IMG/VR virus record: IMGVR_UViG_3300033149_004116
Location: 1 to 64,000 of that record
Length of the DNA stretch: 64,000 nucleotides
Direction: 5' to 3' (one strand)
Source: a virus
Translations under genes and position numbers: made by a program
Shown: positions 24,126 to 31,482 of the stretch, in pieces
Position numbering within the stretch: position 1 is the first letter of the stretch
How the letters are laid out: the number at the start of each line of letters is the position of its first letter
Notes under the pieces: model-generated
The model's database searches: none
What the model was told of the DNA's origin: nothing
What the model saw: the letters and a program-made list of their open reading frames with translations, nothing else

Positions 24126-24445
24126 CACTTATCCCTCCTTTTAGATTCTATTTCTTCTTCCACCTTAACTTGATATCTATAATGATTGTATGCTTCCCTC
24201 CTGCTTTTTGCGAATAGTGATTTATTCCATATCTTTCGACCGTCCTTTTTGTATTCGTAATATCCCGCGACGTAATAATATACAGGTTTGGCTAATCCTA
24301 ATCTTTTCTGATCTTCTATAAGAGTATGTCCATAAGGATAATCCCAATGAGACAATAGTCGGAGCAATTCCCACCGTCCCCAGGAAAACTCTTTTGACTT
24401 GAGCAGTTTTACTTCCTCATATTCCCCCCAATCTTCCATACTCAT
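24125..24445 (-). CDS. Paralogue of the 24892 protein
   Basis: A 106-residue protein. Its core (WELLRLLSHWDYPYGHTL ... SLFAKSRREAYNHY) aligns by eye with WELTRSVDHYEYPKGRDI ... SIRFTKSIREAKNIF in the gene at 24892-25176. Function is unknown. Confidence 0.5.
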   Translation of the reverse strand: MSMEDWGEYEEVKLLKSKEFSWGRWELLRLLSHWDYPYGHTLIEDQKRLGLAKPVYYYVAGYYEYKKDGRKIWNKSLFAKSRREAYNHYRYQVKVEEEIESKRRDK

Positions 24446-24651
24446 TTTCTCTCCCCCCTTTCCTCTTTACAATATCTACATCTTTCGTGTAGTATTATTT
24501 TAATTCCTTCCTTCTTATCGGAAGATAATGTATTTTTTAGAATTACTTCCCTTGATATGCAATTAGATTTAACTTTTGAATATAAACACCAATTTGGTGT
24601 TTTGTATTTATTAGGAATTCTCTTATTATATTTCACACATCTTAACTTCAT
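24442..24651 (-). CDS. Small Cys-containing basic protein
   Basis: A 69-residue protein with Cys residues spread through it and a C-terminal CRYCKEE. It probably binds zinc. Confidence 0.45.
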   Translation of the reverse strand: MKLRCVKYNKRIPNKYKTPNWCLYSKVKSNCISREVILKNTLSSDKKEGIKIILHERCRYCKEERGERK

Positions 24652-24667
24652 TTTGCCTCCTCCTCTT

Positions 24668-24895
24668 TCACTCCTCTCTTATCCTCCCTCTTTTATCCAT
24701 TATAATATGAGGTATTGATTTTTTGCGATGATAAAGATTGTAGTTTTTAATGCTATCGATAAGAATCTCCGCGTTTTCTTTTTGTCTATTTCTAAATCTT
24801 AACTCCCTTTCAACTTCCTTTATACATAAGGAGTTAGATGGGCAATTCAAACATTTTAATGTATCTTTATGTTTTCCGAAACATTCAGGCTTCAT
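24668..24895 (-). CDS. Small protein with N-terminal four-Cys module (CFG type)
   Basis: The N terminus reads C-F-G-x7-C-x2-C-P-x4-C, close in spacing to the module at the C terminus of the protein at 17339-17566. A basic helical region follows. Iron-sulfur or zinc binding is plausible. Confidence 0.5.
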   Translation of the reverse strand: MKPECFGKHKDTLKCLNCPSNSLCIKEVERELRFRNRQKENAEILIDSIKNYNLYHRKKSIPHIIMDKRGRIREE

Positions 24896-25176
24896 CTTAA
24901 TTCCTCCCCCTCTATAGCATCTTTAAATATGTTTTTAGCCTCTCTTATGCTTTTAGTAAAACGAATTGAGTGAAATCTTCCTATTCTTTCGCCCCTTCTC
25001 TCTCTGTATCCTACTTCATAATTATATTTCGGGATTCTATATTTGTCGTTTTTTGTCCAAAAATATATATCCCTTCCTTTCGGATACTCATAATGATCTA
25101 CTGATCTCGTTAATTCCCATATCACATCTGAAAAAACTTTTGATTTGATAACTTCATCCTCTATGATATTGTTCAT
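24892..25176 (-). CDS. Paralogue of the 24125 protein
   Basis: A 94-residue protein sharing the WEL..R..DHYEYPKG and FTKSIREAK segments with the protein at 24125-24445. The pair is separated by two Cys-rich genes. Confidence 0.5.
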   Translation of the reverse strand: MNNIIEDEVIKSKVFSDVIWELTRSVDHYEYPKGRDIYFWTKNDKYRIPKYNYEVGYRERRGERIGRFHSIRFTKSIREAKNIFKDAIEGEELR

Positions 25177-25177
25177 T

Positions 25178-25411
25178 TTACCTTATCCTCCTTTTAGGAC
25201 TCCTTATTTTTCTAGTTGATTTATCCATAACGTAATTATGCCTTCTTAAATAGGCTGTTCTCTTTTTTCCTCGAATCAATTTTAATCCCTTCTCCTTAAG
25301 GAATTTTTCAGATACAAATTGTATCCTCATAAGTTGATCATCTTTAAAGACTGCAACCTTTATAATACCTTTATGTCTTAGACCTTCCCAGAGGCTTATT
25401 ACATCGATCAT
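25178..25411 (-). CDS. Hypothetical basic protein
   Basis: A 77-residue Arg/Lys-rich protein (GLKLIRGKKRTAYLRRHNY), likely to bind nucleic acid; no family is recognised. Confidence 0.5.
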   Translation of the reverse strand: MIDVISLWEGLRHKGIIKVAVFKDDQLMRIQFVSEKFLKEKGLKLIRGKKRTAYLRRHNYVMDKSTRKIRSPKRRIR

Positions 25412-25412
25412 T

Positions 25413-25829
25413 TTAATCCACCTTAAAAGACATAACTTTTATATCTCCCTTCTCTAAGGCTTTTTGTAACCTTAGAGATATTGTTTGTCTCCTTCTCCTT
25501 CTTTCGGAGAACTTCCTCCCGCGCAATTGAAAGAATCCCAATTTAATTCTTTCAGCTTCTCCACTTTTTTGTGAAGGATAATTATCGTCGTTTAAATATT
25601 CTTCTTTTATTTGAGAAATTAAACTTTCATTTATTGATTGTTTAACTTCAATATCTTTTATATTGAATTTAGGGAGAAGATTTTTTCTGTTTTCCTCCCT
25701 GATCCACATTAAACACTTCAACTTGTTTTTACACTTATCACAAATAGGCGATAACCTCAAACTTCCTGTTGAAGTTTTTTGTATATGTTCACAGTTGAAG
25801 TTAAGACCTTCATAATCTATTGTTCTCAT
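25413..25829 (-). CDS. Protein with N-terminal Cys cluster
   Basis: A 138-residue protein with C-x17-C-x2-C-x5-C in the first 40 residues (CEHIQ, CDKC, LKC), then a basic helical region (SERRRRRQTISLRLQKALEK). The layout suggests a metal-binding, nucleic-acid-binding protein. Confidence 0.5.
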   Translation of the reverse strand: MRTIDYEGLNFNCEHIQKTSTGSLRLSPICDKCKNKLKCLMWIREENRKNLLPKFNIKDIEVKQSINESLISQIKEEYLNDDNYPSQKSGEAERIKLGFFQLRGRKFSERRRRRQTISLRLQKALEKGDIKVMSFKVD

Positions 25830-25832
25830 TTT

Positions 25833-26048
25833 TTAATCCTCCATAGATTTAACCTTATCTTCTCCTTTTTTTGTTAATCTCCAATGGATAATATGATATG
25901 GTCTAATTTCATCTATTGTATAAATCAGACCTTTTTTTTGTAAATTTAAAAGTGCTTTATGTTCTATACATACTTTGGGAACATCTATTCTTGATCCCTT
26001 CTCTTTAATTATTTCTAATAAAAAACGTTCTTCCATTGTCAATCTCAT
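25833..26048 (-). CDS. Winged-helix regulator at the head of the early operon
   Basis: A 71-residue protein. Its helix-turn-helix (VPKVCIEHKALLNLQKKGLI) and following wing (WRLTKKGEDKV) are typical of small archaeal transcription factors. I start at the ATG at 26048 behind AGGTGG. It is the first gene after the promoter at 26086-26095 and near a 23-bp dyad, so it may regulate its own operon. Confidence 0.65.
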   Translation of the reverse strand: MRLTMEERFLLEIIKEKGSRIDVPKVCIEHKALLNLQKKGLIYTIDEIRPYHIIHWRLTKKGEDKVKSMED

Positions 26049-26085
26049 TATTTCCACCTACAATTAGAGTTTATCCTTTGATTAG

Positions 26086-26095
26086 TTAATATAAA
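26086..26095 (-). promoter_or_regulatory. TATA-type promoter of the leftward early operon
   Basis: The minus strand reads CATTTATATTAACT about 40 nt before the ATG at 26048. It is the rightmost promoter of the 1-26 kb array. Confidence 0.55.
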
Positions 26096-26109
26096 TGGAC
26101 TTCTTCGAT

Positions 26110-26132
26110 CATCGCTAAAGTCTTTAGCGATG
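26110..26132. repeat. 23-bp perfect dyad, possible operator or origin element
   Basis: CATCGCTAAAG and its reverse complement CTTTAGCGATG are separated by a single T. The centre (26121) lies just upstream of the early promoter, suited to a repressor or to an origin-binding protein. Confidence 0.5.
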
Positions 26133-26284
26133 TTTACCGTCGTGGCTTCTTCCTCTTTCATGTTCATCGAATACCCAAATGATCTAACTTTTATTTAAGC
26201 TTTAGCTTCCTTCTCAAAAATTCTATCTTTCGTGGAAATAAGCTATTTTATCAATCCTTTTACTGTCGAACAACTTTGAAGCTT

Positions 26285-26476
26285 TCATTTTTCGAGACTT
26301 CCTTTTAGATTTTTTTCATCGAATTTGGGAGGTAACACTTCTCCTTCACATTTTTGTAAATCTTTGTTTTTATGGACTCTTTCGATGAAAGATTTTAAAT
26401 GAAGTTCTCTCAAAAATTTGATGAAGTTATCTTTATCGAAAGTTGAAGGGTTCTCAAGACTTCTCCAAATTTTCAT
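26285..26476 (-). CDS. Doubtful 63-residue ORF
   Basis: The frame is open and Lys-rich (FIKFLRELHLKSFIERVHKN), but I see no convincing ribosome binding site or promoter. It lies beside a long noncoding region. It may be a remnant. Confidence 0.25.
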   Translation of the reverse strand: MKIWRSLENPSTFDKDNFIKFLRELHLKSFIERVHKNKDLQKCEGEVLPPKFDEKNLKGSLEK

Positions 26477-27424
26477 CTTTTATTTTTTTCACCTTGAGTT
26501 ATGTCTTATAATTTTTAAGGCTGTTGTGTGCTTATCTCTTTTTTGGGCTGAGAATTTGAGACATCGAGACATGAAAGTGAAAGTTTCGGAGGAATCTAAA
26601 GAATTATGATGATCAGTTATCACCAAACATCACCACCGACATCAGTTATCCTTTTATCTTTATCTTTCAATATGATCTTATTCAATACCTGAACTAACAC
26701 ATGAACCTTCAAATCTTTTAATTTCACCCCAAGCTAACCTGCCAAGTGTCATGTGAATCAAGTAATTATTATTGTATTACCACGAATTTCAATTGAATTC
26801 CACACTTTTTGTTCAGTTTTACCTTCAATTCCATCTTATTTCCTCAAAAATCATGGGAATTAAGTGTTATTTCAATCTAAAAGTGATCATTTGAACAGAA
26901 TCGGGGGGATTTTTACTCTCATTTGAGGTTAAATCATCTATTATCAATAATAATTGAGGGATTATTCTGTTAGTTTCAAGTGAATCATAATTGATACTCT
27001 CAAAATTATCTAAAACTGTGGGAATCTTTACTTTAATATGGAATTCACAGTTCTACTGCGGAAAGCGTAAGTGTCTCCTATAGGTAAATCTACGAATTAC
27101 TTATAGTTTCTACGAAATCTTTAGGTAAATTCATCCTTTACTTTCAGTTCAAGCATAAATGATACCTTCATTTCAAACTAAAATGGCAGGGATTTACCTT
27201 CACCTGAAGCATAATTTTCACCCAGGGCTGAAGTTTTCGTGGAGATTTACTCTAAGTTCTCATTTACAATAAGCTATTTTTAAGCCTAATTTCCAATTTA
27301 GACTAATTCTGGGCTATCTCTAAGTTTGGAGTTACTGTAAGTTCCTGTGGAATATTATGGTTCAGTTTAAAGTAAACGGCTCAGTTTCAGGTGAAAGTAA
27401 CAAATTAAAAAATTTAGTTTTAGT
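26477..27424. other. Long region without genes
   Basis: About 950 nt between the doubtful ORF and the small ORFs at 27.4 kb lack any supported gene on either strand. From about 26854 it holds the degenerate tandem array listed separately; before that it is plain AT-rich sequence. Confidence 0.6.
26854..27350. repeat. Degenerate tandem repeat array, period about 50-60 bp
   Basis: A motif close to GGGRWTTTACTYT, followed about 8 nt later by a CAAG/AAGTTC-like tail, recurs near 26854, 26905, 26957, 27019, 27187, 27239 and 27326, with a weaker copy at 27130. Spacings are about 51, 52, 62, 111 (two units), 57, 52 and 87. Copies are too diverged for a recent duplication. An origin, packaging or regulatory region is possible. 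Confidence 0.45.
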
Positions 27425-27447
27425 TTAGAGTAAGGGATATTGGGAAC

Positions 27448-27561
27448 TGTTACATATAGTAGAAACAGAATCATTTAATCTATTGTTATAAAAAATATCT
27501 TCCCAAACTTGTTTTATGTTACATATATTGGAGAGTGAATTAAATCGTCTATTATTATAAA
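27448..27561. repeat. Pair of imperfect 45-bp direct repeats
   Basis: TGTTACATATA begins both 27448-27492 and 27517-27561, and both units end in a TATTRTTATAAA-like stretch. Their offset is 69 bp. On the minus strand they keep one reading frame (Y-N-N-R ... I-C-N twice in a 77-codon frame, 27425-27658), which may or may not be translated. Confidence 0.45.
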
Positions 27562-27632
27562 CTCCCGAAAAAATTTGGAAAAATTCCCGACGACTATTCA
27601 AAGAGTCTCCGCAAAAATGAAAATTTTGAGAT

Positions 27633-27916
27633 TCAACAACGTACCTTCTCTCCTTCAAGTTCTTCTCTCCTCCTCATAGCTTTTTCATAATCTTCAGCAA
27701 ATTTGTAAGCATATTCATTAGGAGTAAAGCTATGACCGAGGGGGTATTTGGTTATTACACCATCTATAAGCCTTATGGAATAATGATATCCATCACAAAA
27801 TTGGCGCGAATGACCCTCCCCCAATCGCCAAAACAATTACCTTTGTATTCACAAAAAGGGCAAAGACCTCGACTTCCGTAAATTAAAAGATTTCCATTTT
27901 TCAATCTTATACTCAA
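27633..27916 (-). pseudogene. Cys-containing gene with apparent frameshift
   Basis: A frame from TTG 27916, behind AAAGGAGGAGATACTAC, encodes LCPFCEYKGNCFGDW and then runs out. The 67-codon frame ending at 27633 continues it sensibly (GEGHSRQFCDGYHYS) if one base is added in the run of five G (27818-27822 on the plus strand). This is a real mutation, a -1 frameshift site or a homopolymer sequencing error. Downstream residues look coding (AYKFAEDYEKAMRRREELEG). Confidence 0.45.
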
Positions 27917-28002
27917 GTAGTATCTCCTCCTTTAGAGTTAAATTTTCGTTTTCCACTTCGTTCTTCAAATTCTATAAGAACTGCTCTCTTCTCGCATTTC
28001 AA
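27913..28002 (-). CDS. Micro-ORF, 29 residues (TTG start)
   Basis: The frame from TTG 28002, behind GGAGGTAAGATAA, ends in TGA overlapping the TTG of the next gene. The product is basic (MKCEKRAVLIEFEERSGKRK). From 28003 to 28152 I see only peptides of 8 and 19 codons. Confidence 0.4.
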   Translation of the reverse strand: MKCEKRAVLIEFEERSGKRKFNSKGGDTT

Positions 28003-28152
28003 TTATCTTACCTCCTCTCTCCTTCTATCAGAAGAGTGCGTCCAATATCTATATGAAGGCAACTATTTTATCGTTCTGCAAAATTATAGTTCCACTCTTT
28101 ATATTCATTCTTTTTTCCTCTTTTTTCTATTATCTTCCACAAATTAGACAGT

Positions 28153-28344
28153 TCATTTTCTACTTCCTTCTAAAAGCGGAACCTCTTCCAAAAAACTACA
28201 ATCTTCCATACTCGGACTTCCCCGTTCATCGATATTACAGTGATCTCCCCACCCAGAATCGCCCCCATCATAGAAGGGACATTCCCAACACCCCTCAATT
28301 ATTTTACCTTCGAGGAATTTTGGTAAACTAACTCCTCTCTTCAT
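28153..28344 (-). CDS. Small Cys-rich protein
   Basis: A 63-residue protein with CWECPFYD, then HCNID and DCSF, four or five Cys that should bind zinc. The C-x2-C-x2-Y-D start recalls the CKTCRWYD motif at 7864-8334. Confidence 0.55.
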   Translation of the reverse strand: MKRGVSLPKFLEGKIIEGCWECPFYDGGDSGWGDHCNIDERGSPSMEDCSFLEEVPLLEGSRK

Positions 28345-28495
28345 TCATCTATCACCTTTAACTTGAACTCTATTACATCATTAACTGTGGGACGACCAAG
28401 TAAGGTATATTCTCTATTAGTAAGAAGGAGACTTTTTACTTGTGAAGTTTCTCCATATATGGACTGATGCTATTCTTAATTTAAGCGTTATTATT
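28341..28495 (-). pseudogene. Small gene broken by frameshifts
   Basis: The frame ending at TGA 28341 is protein-like for 38 codons (YGETSQVKSLLLTNREYTLL and onward) but has no start. Another frame upstream (ITLKLRIASVH), just after GAGGTGA, would join it if one base were added in an A-run near the start and one dropped in TATATAT near 28456. LLGRPTVN faintly recalls a retropepsin ending. Decay or sequencing error are equally possible. Confidence 0.35.
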
Positions 28496-28696
28496 TCATT
28501 TCACCTCAGAATTCAAATTATTAAAATAACATTCTTTAAGAAGAACTATTTGATTTTCAATATCTTCAAAAATTTGTTGAATCTCCGAAATGGTTAGTTC
28601 AAATATCTCAAATCGAATATCTCCTTGATTGAAAGAAATATTAAAATGCTTCCCATCATCTGAGTCAACTTGAATCTCAATTCTTGAATTGCTCAT
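28496..28696 (-). CDS. Hypothetical protein
   Basis: A 66-residue protein with a beta-rich first half (IEIQVDSDDGKHFNISF) and a helical second half. Its ATG overlaps the upstream stop. No family is recognised. Confidence 0.5.
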   Translation of the reverse strand: MSNSRIEIQVDSDDGKHFNISFNQGDIRFEIFELTISEIQQIFEDIENQIVLLKECYFNNLNSEVK

Positions 28697-28992
28697 GTTT
28701 GATTCACCGAATCGGGGTAAACTTTCTTAAGTAACGAGGAGAGAGATTTATCTTTAATGTGATATTCAGCAATAGCATTATGAAGCATCTGAAGTTCTTT
28801 ATTATTCAAATATAAAGCGGTCAAATTGGCGAGGCGAGGATCGGTAATTACTATATTCCATCGATTTCCTCCAGCAACTCTAACCCCATTCTTGAACAAT
28901 CTTTCTAAAGCGTCTGCCTCAGAACTACTTTCAGCACTTAATTGTATAAAAATATCATTCTCGTCAAAGCTCTCCATAATTTTGGCTCTCAT
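28693..28992 (-). CDS. Hypothetical protein
   Basis: A 99-residue protein of mixed alpha/beta pattern. It is the first gene after the promoter at 29028-29048 and is coupled to the next gene. Function is unknown. Confidence 0.5.
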   Translation of the reverse strand: MRAKIMESFDENDIFIQLSAESSSEADALERLFKNGVRVAGGNRWNIVITDPRLANLTALYLNNKELQMLHNAIAEYHIKDKSLSSLLKKVYPDSVNQT

Positions 28993-29027
28993 TTTATATT
29001 TTCACTCATCCTATTATTCATCAACTT

Positions 29028-29048
29028 ATTATAAAATCTCATATAAAA
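29028..29048 (-). promoter_or_regulatory. TATA-type promoter
   Basis: The minus strand reads CCTTTTATATGAGATTTTATAATAAG, two possible TATA boxes 40-55 nt before the ATG at 28992 and directly after the tRNA gene. Confidence 0.4.
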
Positions 29049-29066
29049 GGTTATCGGTTGGAGAGC

Positions 29067-29138
29067 GGGTCGAGTTGGGAATCGAACCCAAATCTTCAGT
29101 TCCACAAACTGATATGTTTGCCATTACACCACTCGCCC
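29067..29138 (-). tRNA. tRNA-His, anticodon GTG
   Basis: The cloverleaf is complete. The D stem is 4 bp with loop AATGGCAA. The anticodon stem TCAGT/ACTGA holds loop TTGTGGA, anticodon GTG. The variable loop is AGAT, and the T arm is TTGGG-TTCGATT-CCCAA. The discriminator is C73, as expected for tRNA-His. The acceptor stem has one G3:A70 mismatch. Neither CCA nor G-1 is encoded, so host enzymes must add both. A TATA box sits 25-30 nt upstream. Confidence 0.9.
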
Positions 29139-29160
29139 ATCCAAGAAAATCACCACATGA

Positions 29161-29169
29161 TATTTAAAT
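29161..29169 (-). promoter_or_regulatory. TATA box of the tRNA-His gene
   Basis: The minus strand reads ACATTTAAATATC, placed so that transcription would start at or just before the mature tRNA 5' end (29138). Confidence 0.55.
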
Positions 29170-29215
29170 GTATAGAAAAGGCAAAGTTCTATTTAAACAC
29201 TTTACTAAAAGTATA

Positions 29216-30718
29216 TTAAAAATAATTACTTAAAGAAGAAACGTTCTTTTTCGGAATTTTATAATTCCCACGAACCCTCCATCGCGCCATTTCACAATAT
29301 TCGGGTTTTATATCAATAAGGATAAAACGACGATTCAGCCGTCGAGCAACCAAACCAACAGTTCCACTCCCGCCAAAGGGATCAAGAACAACTCCAGGAA
29401 CCCACCCCGCGTCACAACTACAACCAGACCAACCAACGGTTTCATATTGAGTGTGAGTGACCTTCTCCACACTATACAGAGATGATCCTATTCTTTGATA
29501 AGAACTTATCTCGCCCTGCTCGATGTGCTGTTTTTGTTCGACTTCAACATCAGCCACCCTCTTTCCCCTCCTAACCGCTCTCAATAATTCACGATATTCC
29601 TTAGTTGGCTGTGTCATCCGTACCCGTGGAACGCCACACTTCGGACATATCCAACGCGGACAACCTGCCTTTATAATGGGAATAATAAGTTTTGGGGGGA
29701 AAGTGGCAAAATGCGCGCCAGAAAATGCTGTGGTGGGGATGGTCCAAACATCCCCAGGATTTTTTCCTTTTATATTTCCAGCTTCTCTCCTCTTCGTGAT
29801 TCTGGAGATGTGTGGATTATTCACCTTATAAGGTGCTTTATTTCTCACACCAGTATTTGGACCATCTGCAAGCCTTTTTTCTTTATTGAATTGATACGAA
29901 ACGTCCTTTCCACGAGACGCCCAAAGTTGTTTTCTATACTCCATCTGAAACGGATTTGTTTGATGGGGAACTCTGATCGCGTCTAAATCAAACCAATACC
30001 TTCTCTGTTTAGCGAAAAGAAATACGAACTCGTAAGCATTTGTCAGTCTATCTTTAACAGAACTGGGCATATGGTTAGGTTTTTCCCAGATTATAGAATT
30101 ACGAAGTATCCAGCCGTCGTGTTGGAGAGCTATGGCAACTCGCCAGGGGATACCGAGAAGTTGTTTGGGTTGAAGCCAGTTAGATTTATATTTTTCTCTA
30201 AGTTCATTAATTTTAGACAATCCATATCGTTCTGCTGAAGACGTAAATTGTTCTGTTGAACCTTTAAAGGAAGAACCGCTCTTTGTGTAATAGGTATCTC
30301 CAAGGTTGAGCCAAAACGTCCCAGACGGCTTCAATACGCGTTTAACTTCGCGAAAAATCAGAACCAAGTGATTAACATACATCTCTGGATGTGGCTCCAA
30401 TCCTAGCTGCCCGCGCCATGCCCCACATTTAGCACAGGTTTCTGCTAGCTGTTTGTGTTGTCCGTGTAATTCCCTTTTAATCGACGTTTGGGAGGTAGAT
30501 AGCCCCTTTCTATTTACAGAAGATAGTCCTACGATGTGTTCAGCCCACTTATGTTCACAATCTGGATTACCTCCCCATATTCTATTTGTTTCCGTTCCAT
30601 AATCGCGGAGTCCCCAATAAGGAGGAGATGTAACTACACAATCCACGCTATTCAGGGGGAACTTTTTCATTTCGGTAATACAGTCCCCGCAAATTATTTT
30701 ATTAAATGGTAAATTCAA
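29216..30718 (-). CDS. DNA N4-cytosine/N6-adenine methyltransferase (beta class)
   Basis: Motif IV TSPPYW lies near the N terminus, and the SAM-binding motif DPFGGSGTV near residue 460. This order is that of beta-class methylases, which modify exocyclic amino groups. Cys pairs in the middle (CAKCG, CPKCG) suggest zinc knuckles in the target-recognition region. I set the start at TTG 30718, overlapping the upstream TGA behind GGAGAGAGGG; GTG at 30736 is an alternative. No restriction partner is evident, so it probably protects viral DNA. Confidence 0.88.
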   Translation of the reverse strand: MNLPFNKIICGDCITEMKKFPLNSVDCVVTSPPYWGLRDYGTETNRIWGGNPDCEHKWAEHIVGLSSVNRKGLSTSQTSIKRELHGQHKQLAETCAKCGAWRGQLGLEPHPEMYVNHLVLIFREVKRVLKPSGTFWLNLGDTYYTKSGSSFKGSTEQFTSSAERYGLSKINELREKYKSNWLQPKQLLGIPWRVAIALQHDGWILRNSIIWEKPNHMPSSVKDRLTNAYEFVFLFAKQRRYWFDLDAIRVPHQTNPFQMEYRKQLWASRGKDVSYQFNKEKRLADGPNTGVRNKAPYKVNNPHISRITKRREAGNIKGKNPGDVWTIPTTAFSGAHFATFPPKLIIPIIKAGCPRWICPKCGVPRVRMTQPTKEYRELLRAVRRGKRVADVEVEQKQHIEQGEISSYQRIGSSLYSVEKVTHTQYETVGWSGCSCDAGWVPGVVLDPFGGSGTVGLVARRLNRRFILIDIKPEYCEMARWRVRGNYKIPKKNVSSLSNYF

Positions 30719-30900
30719 TTCTTTCCCTCTCTCCACATTTTTTCAAATTCTTGAAACTTAAATTGAAGCCAAGCATTGAGATGCGATTTATTTCCAACTT
30801 CTTCACAAATCTGTATAGGTTTGCCCTCTTCTTTAAGGAACTTCCAGAACCTTTCCCACCACGTAGAACCGTGTCTCATTTTCAATTCTCTTCCAAACAT
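30715..30900 (-). CDS. Hypothetical basic protein
   Basis: A 61-residue Trp-rich helical protein (STWWERFWKFLKEEGKP) coupled to the methylase downstream. It may assist that enzyme; there is no motif to prove it. Confidence 0.45.
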   Translation of the reverse strand: MFGRELKMRHGSTWWERFWKFLKEEGKPIQICEEVGNKSHLNAWLQFKFQEFEKMWREGKN

Positions 30901-30957
30901 TTTAGAATCTTGTAACCCAAAAATTCGATAACATTAACTGTTGTGGCGTTCCCAAGG

Positions 30958-31482
30958 TTAAGCGAGTTGATATTCAAGTTTTTCCTTGTCAAATCTCACA
31001 ATCCCTTTTCTAATTAAAATGCCTATTATTTTATCTGCGCTTGAATGAATCAGACCGTGTTCTCTATGATTTCTACAAATTATAAGATTATCTTCATTAG
31101 AATTTTTCCTATCAAAGTCTATATGATGTATTGGTTCGCTTCTTCTTGGTGTTCTGCCCAATATTTTCTCTCCAACAAGAATGTGATCGTAAACATATCC
31201 AATTTTCATAGCTCTTGGGTGTTCTGGATTATATGTTGCAGGATAACCGTTTTTTATAATTTTTCCTCCCTTCCAAGAACCATGATTTTTTCCTACTGTC
31301 TTTCTACGAGGGATATTGTATTCTTGCATTCTGAGATGTATAACTCGTTTCGTTGTTCCTAGTTTTTTTGCAATATCCTCCATAGTTAGCCCTTCTGAAT
31401 AAAGCATTTCTATTTGCTCCTTAGAGATAACTATTTTTCTTGGATTTACACCTGATTTAAAATTCTTTTTACTGTGACCCAT
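30958..31482 (-). CDS. HNH homing-type endonuclease with N-terminal HTH
   Basis: The N-terminal part contains a helix-turn-helix (SEGLTMEDIAKKLGTTKRVI). The C-terminal HNH core reads HHIDFDRKNSNEDNLIIC, with the metal-binding His and catalytic His pair and the central Asn. Such nucleases cut one strand or both strands of a specific site and act as selfish elements or in packaging. The start at 31482 follows GGCGGTGATT. Its beginning overlaps the end of the cytosine methylase by 14 nt, a typical mobile-nuclease nesting. Confidence 0.8.
   Translation of the reverse strand: MGHSKKNFKSGVNPRKIVISKEQIEMLYSEGLTMEDIAKKLGTTKRVIHLRMQEYNIPRRKTVGKNHGSWKGGKIIKNGYPATYNPEHPRAMKIGYVYDHILVGEKILGRTPRRSEPIHHIDFDRKNSNEDNLIICRNHREHGLIHSSADKIIGILIRKGIVRFDKEKLEYQLA

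Noticed and set aside
28053-28331. A 92-codon plus-strand frame
   Set aside because: It is antisense to the Cys-rich gene at 28153-28344 and has Phe/Pro-rich composition typical of shadows in this genome.
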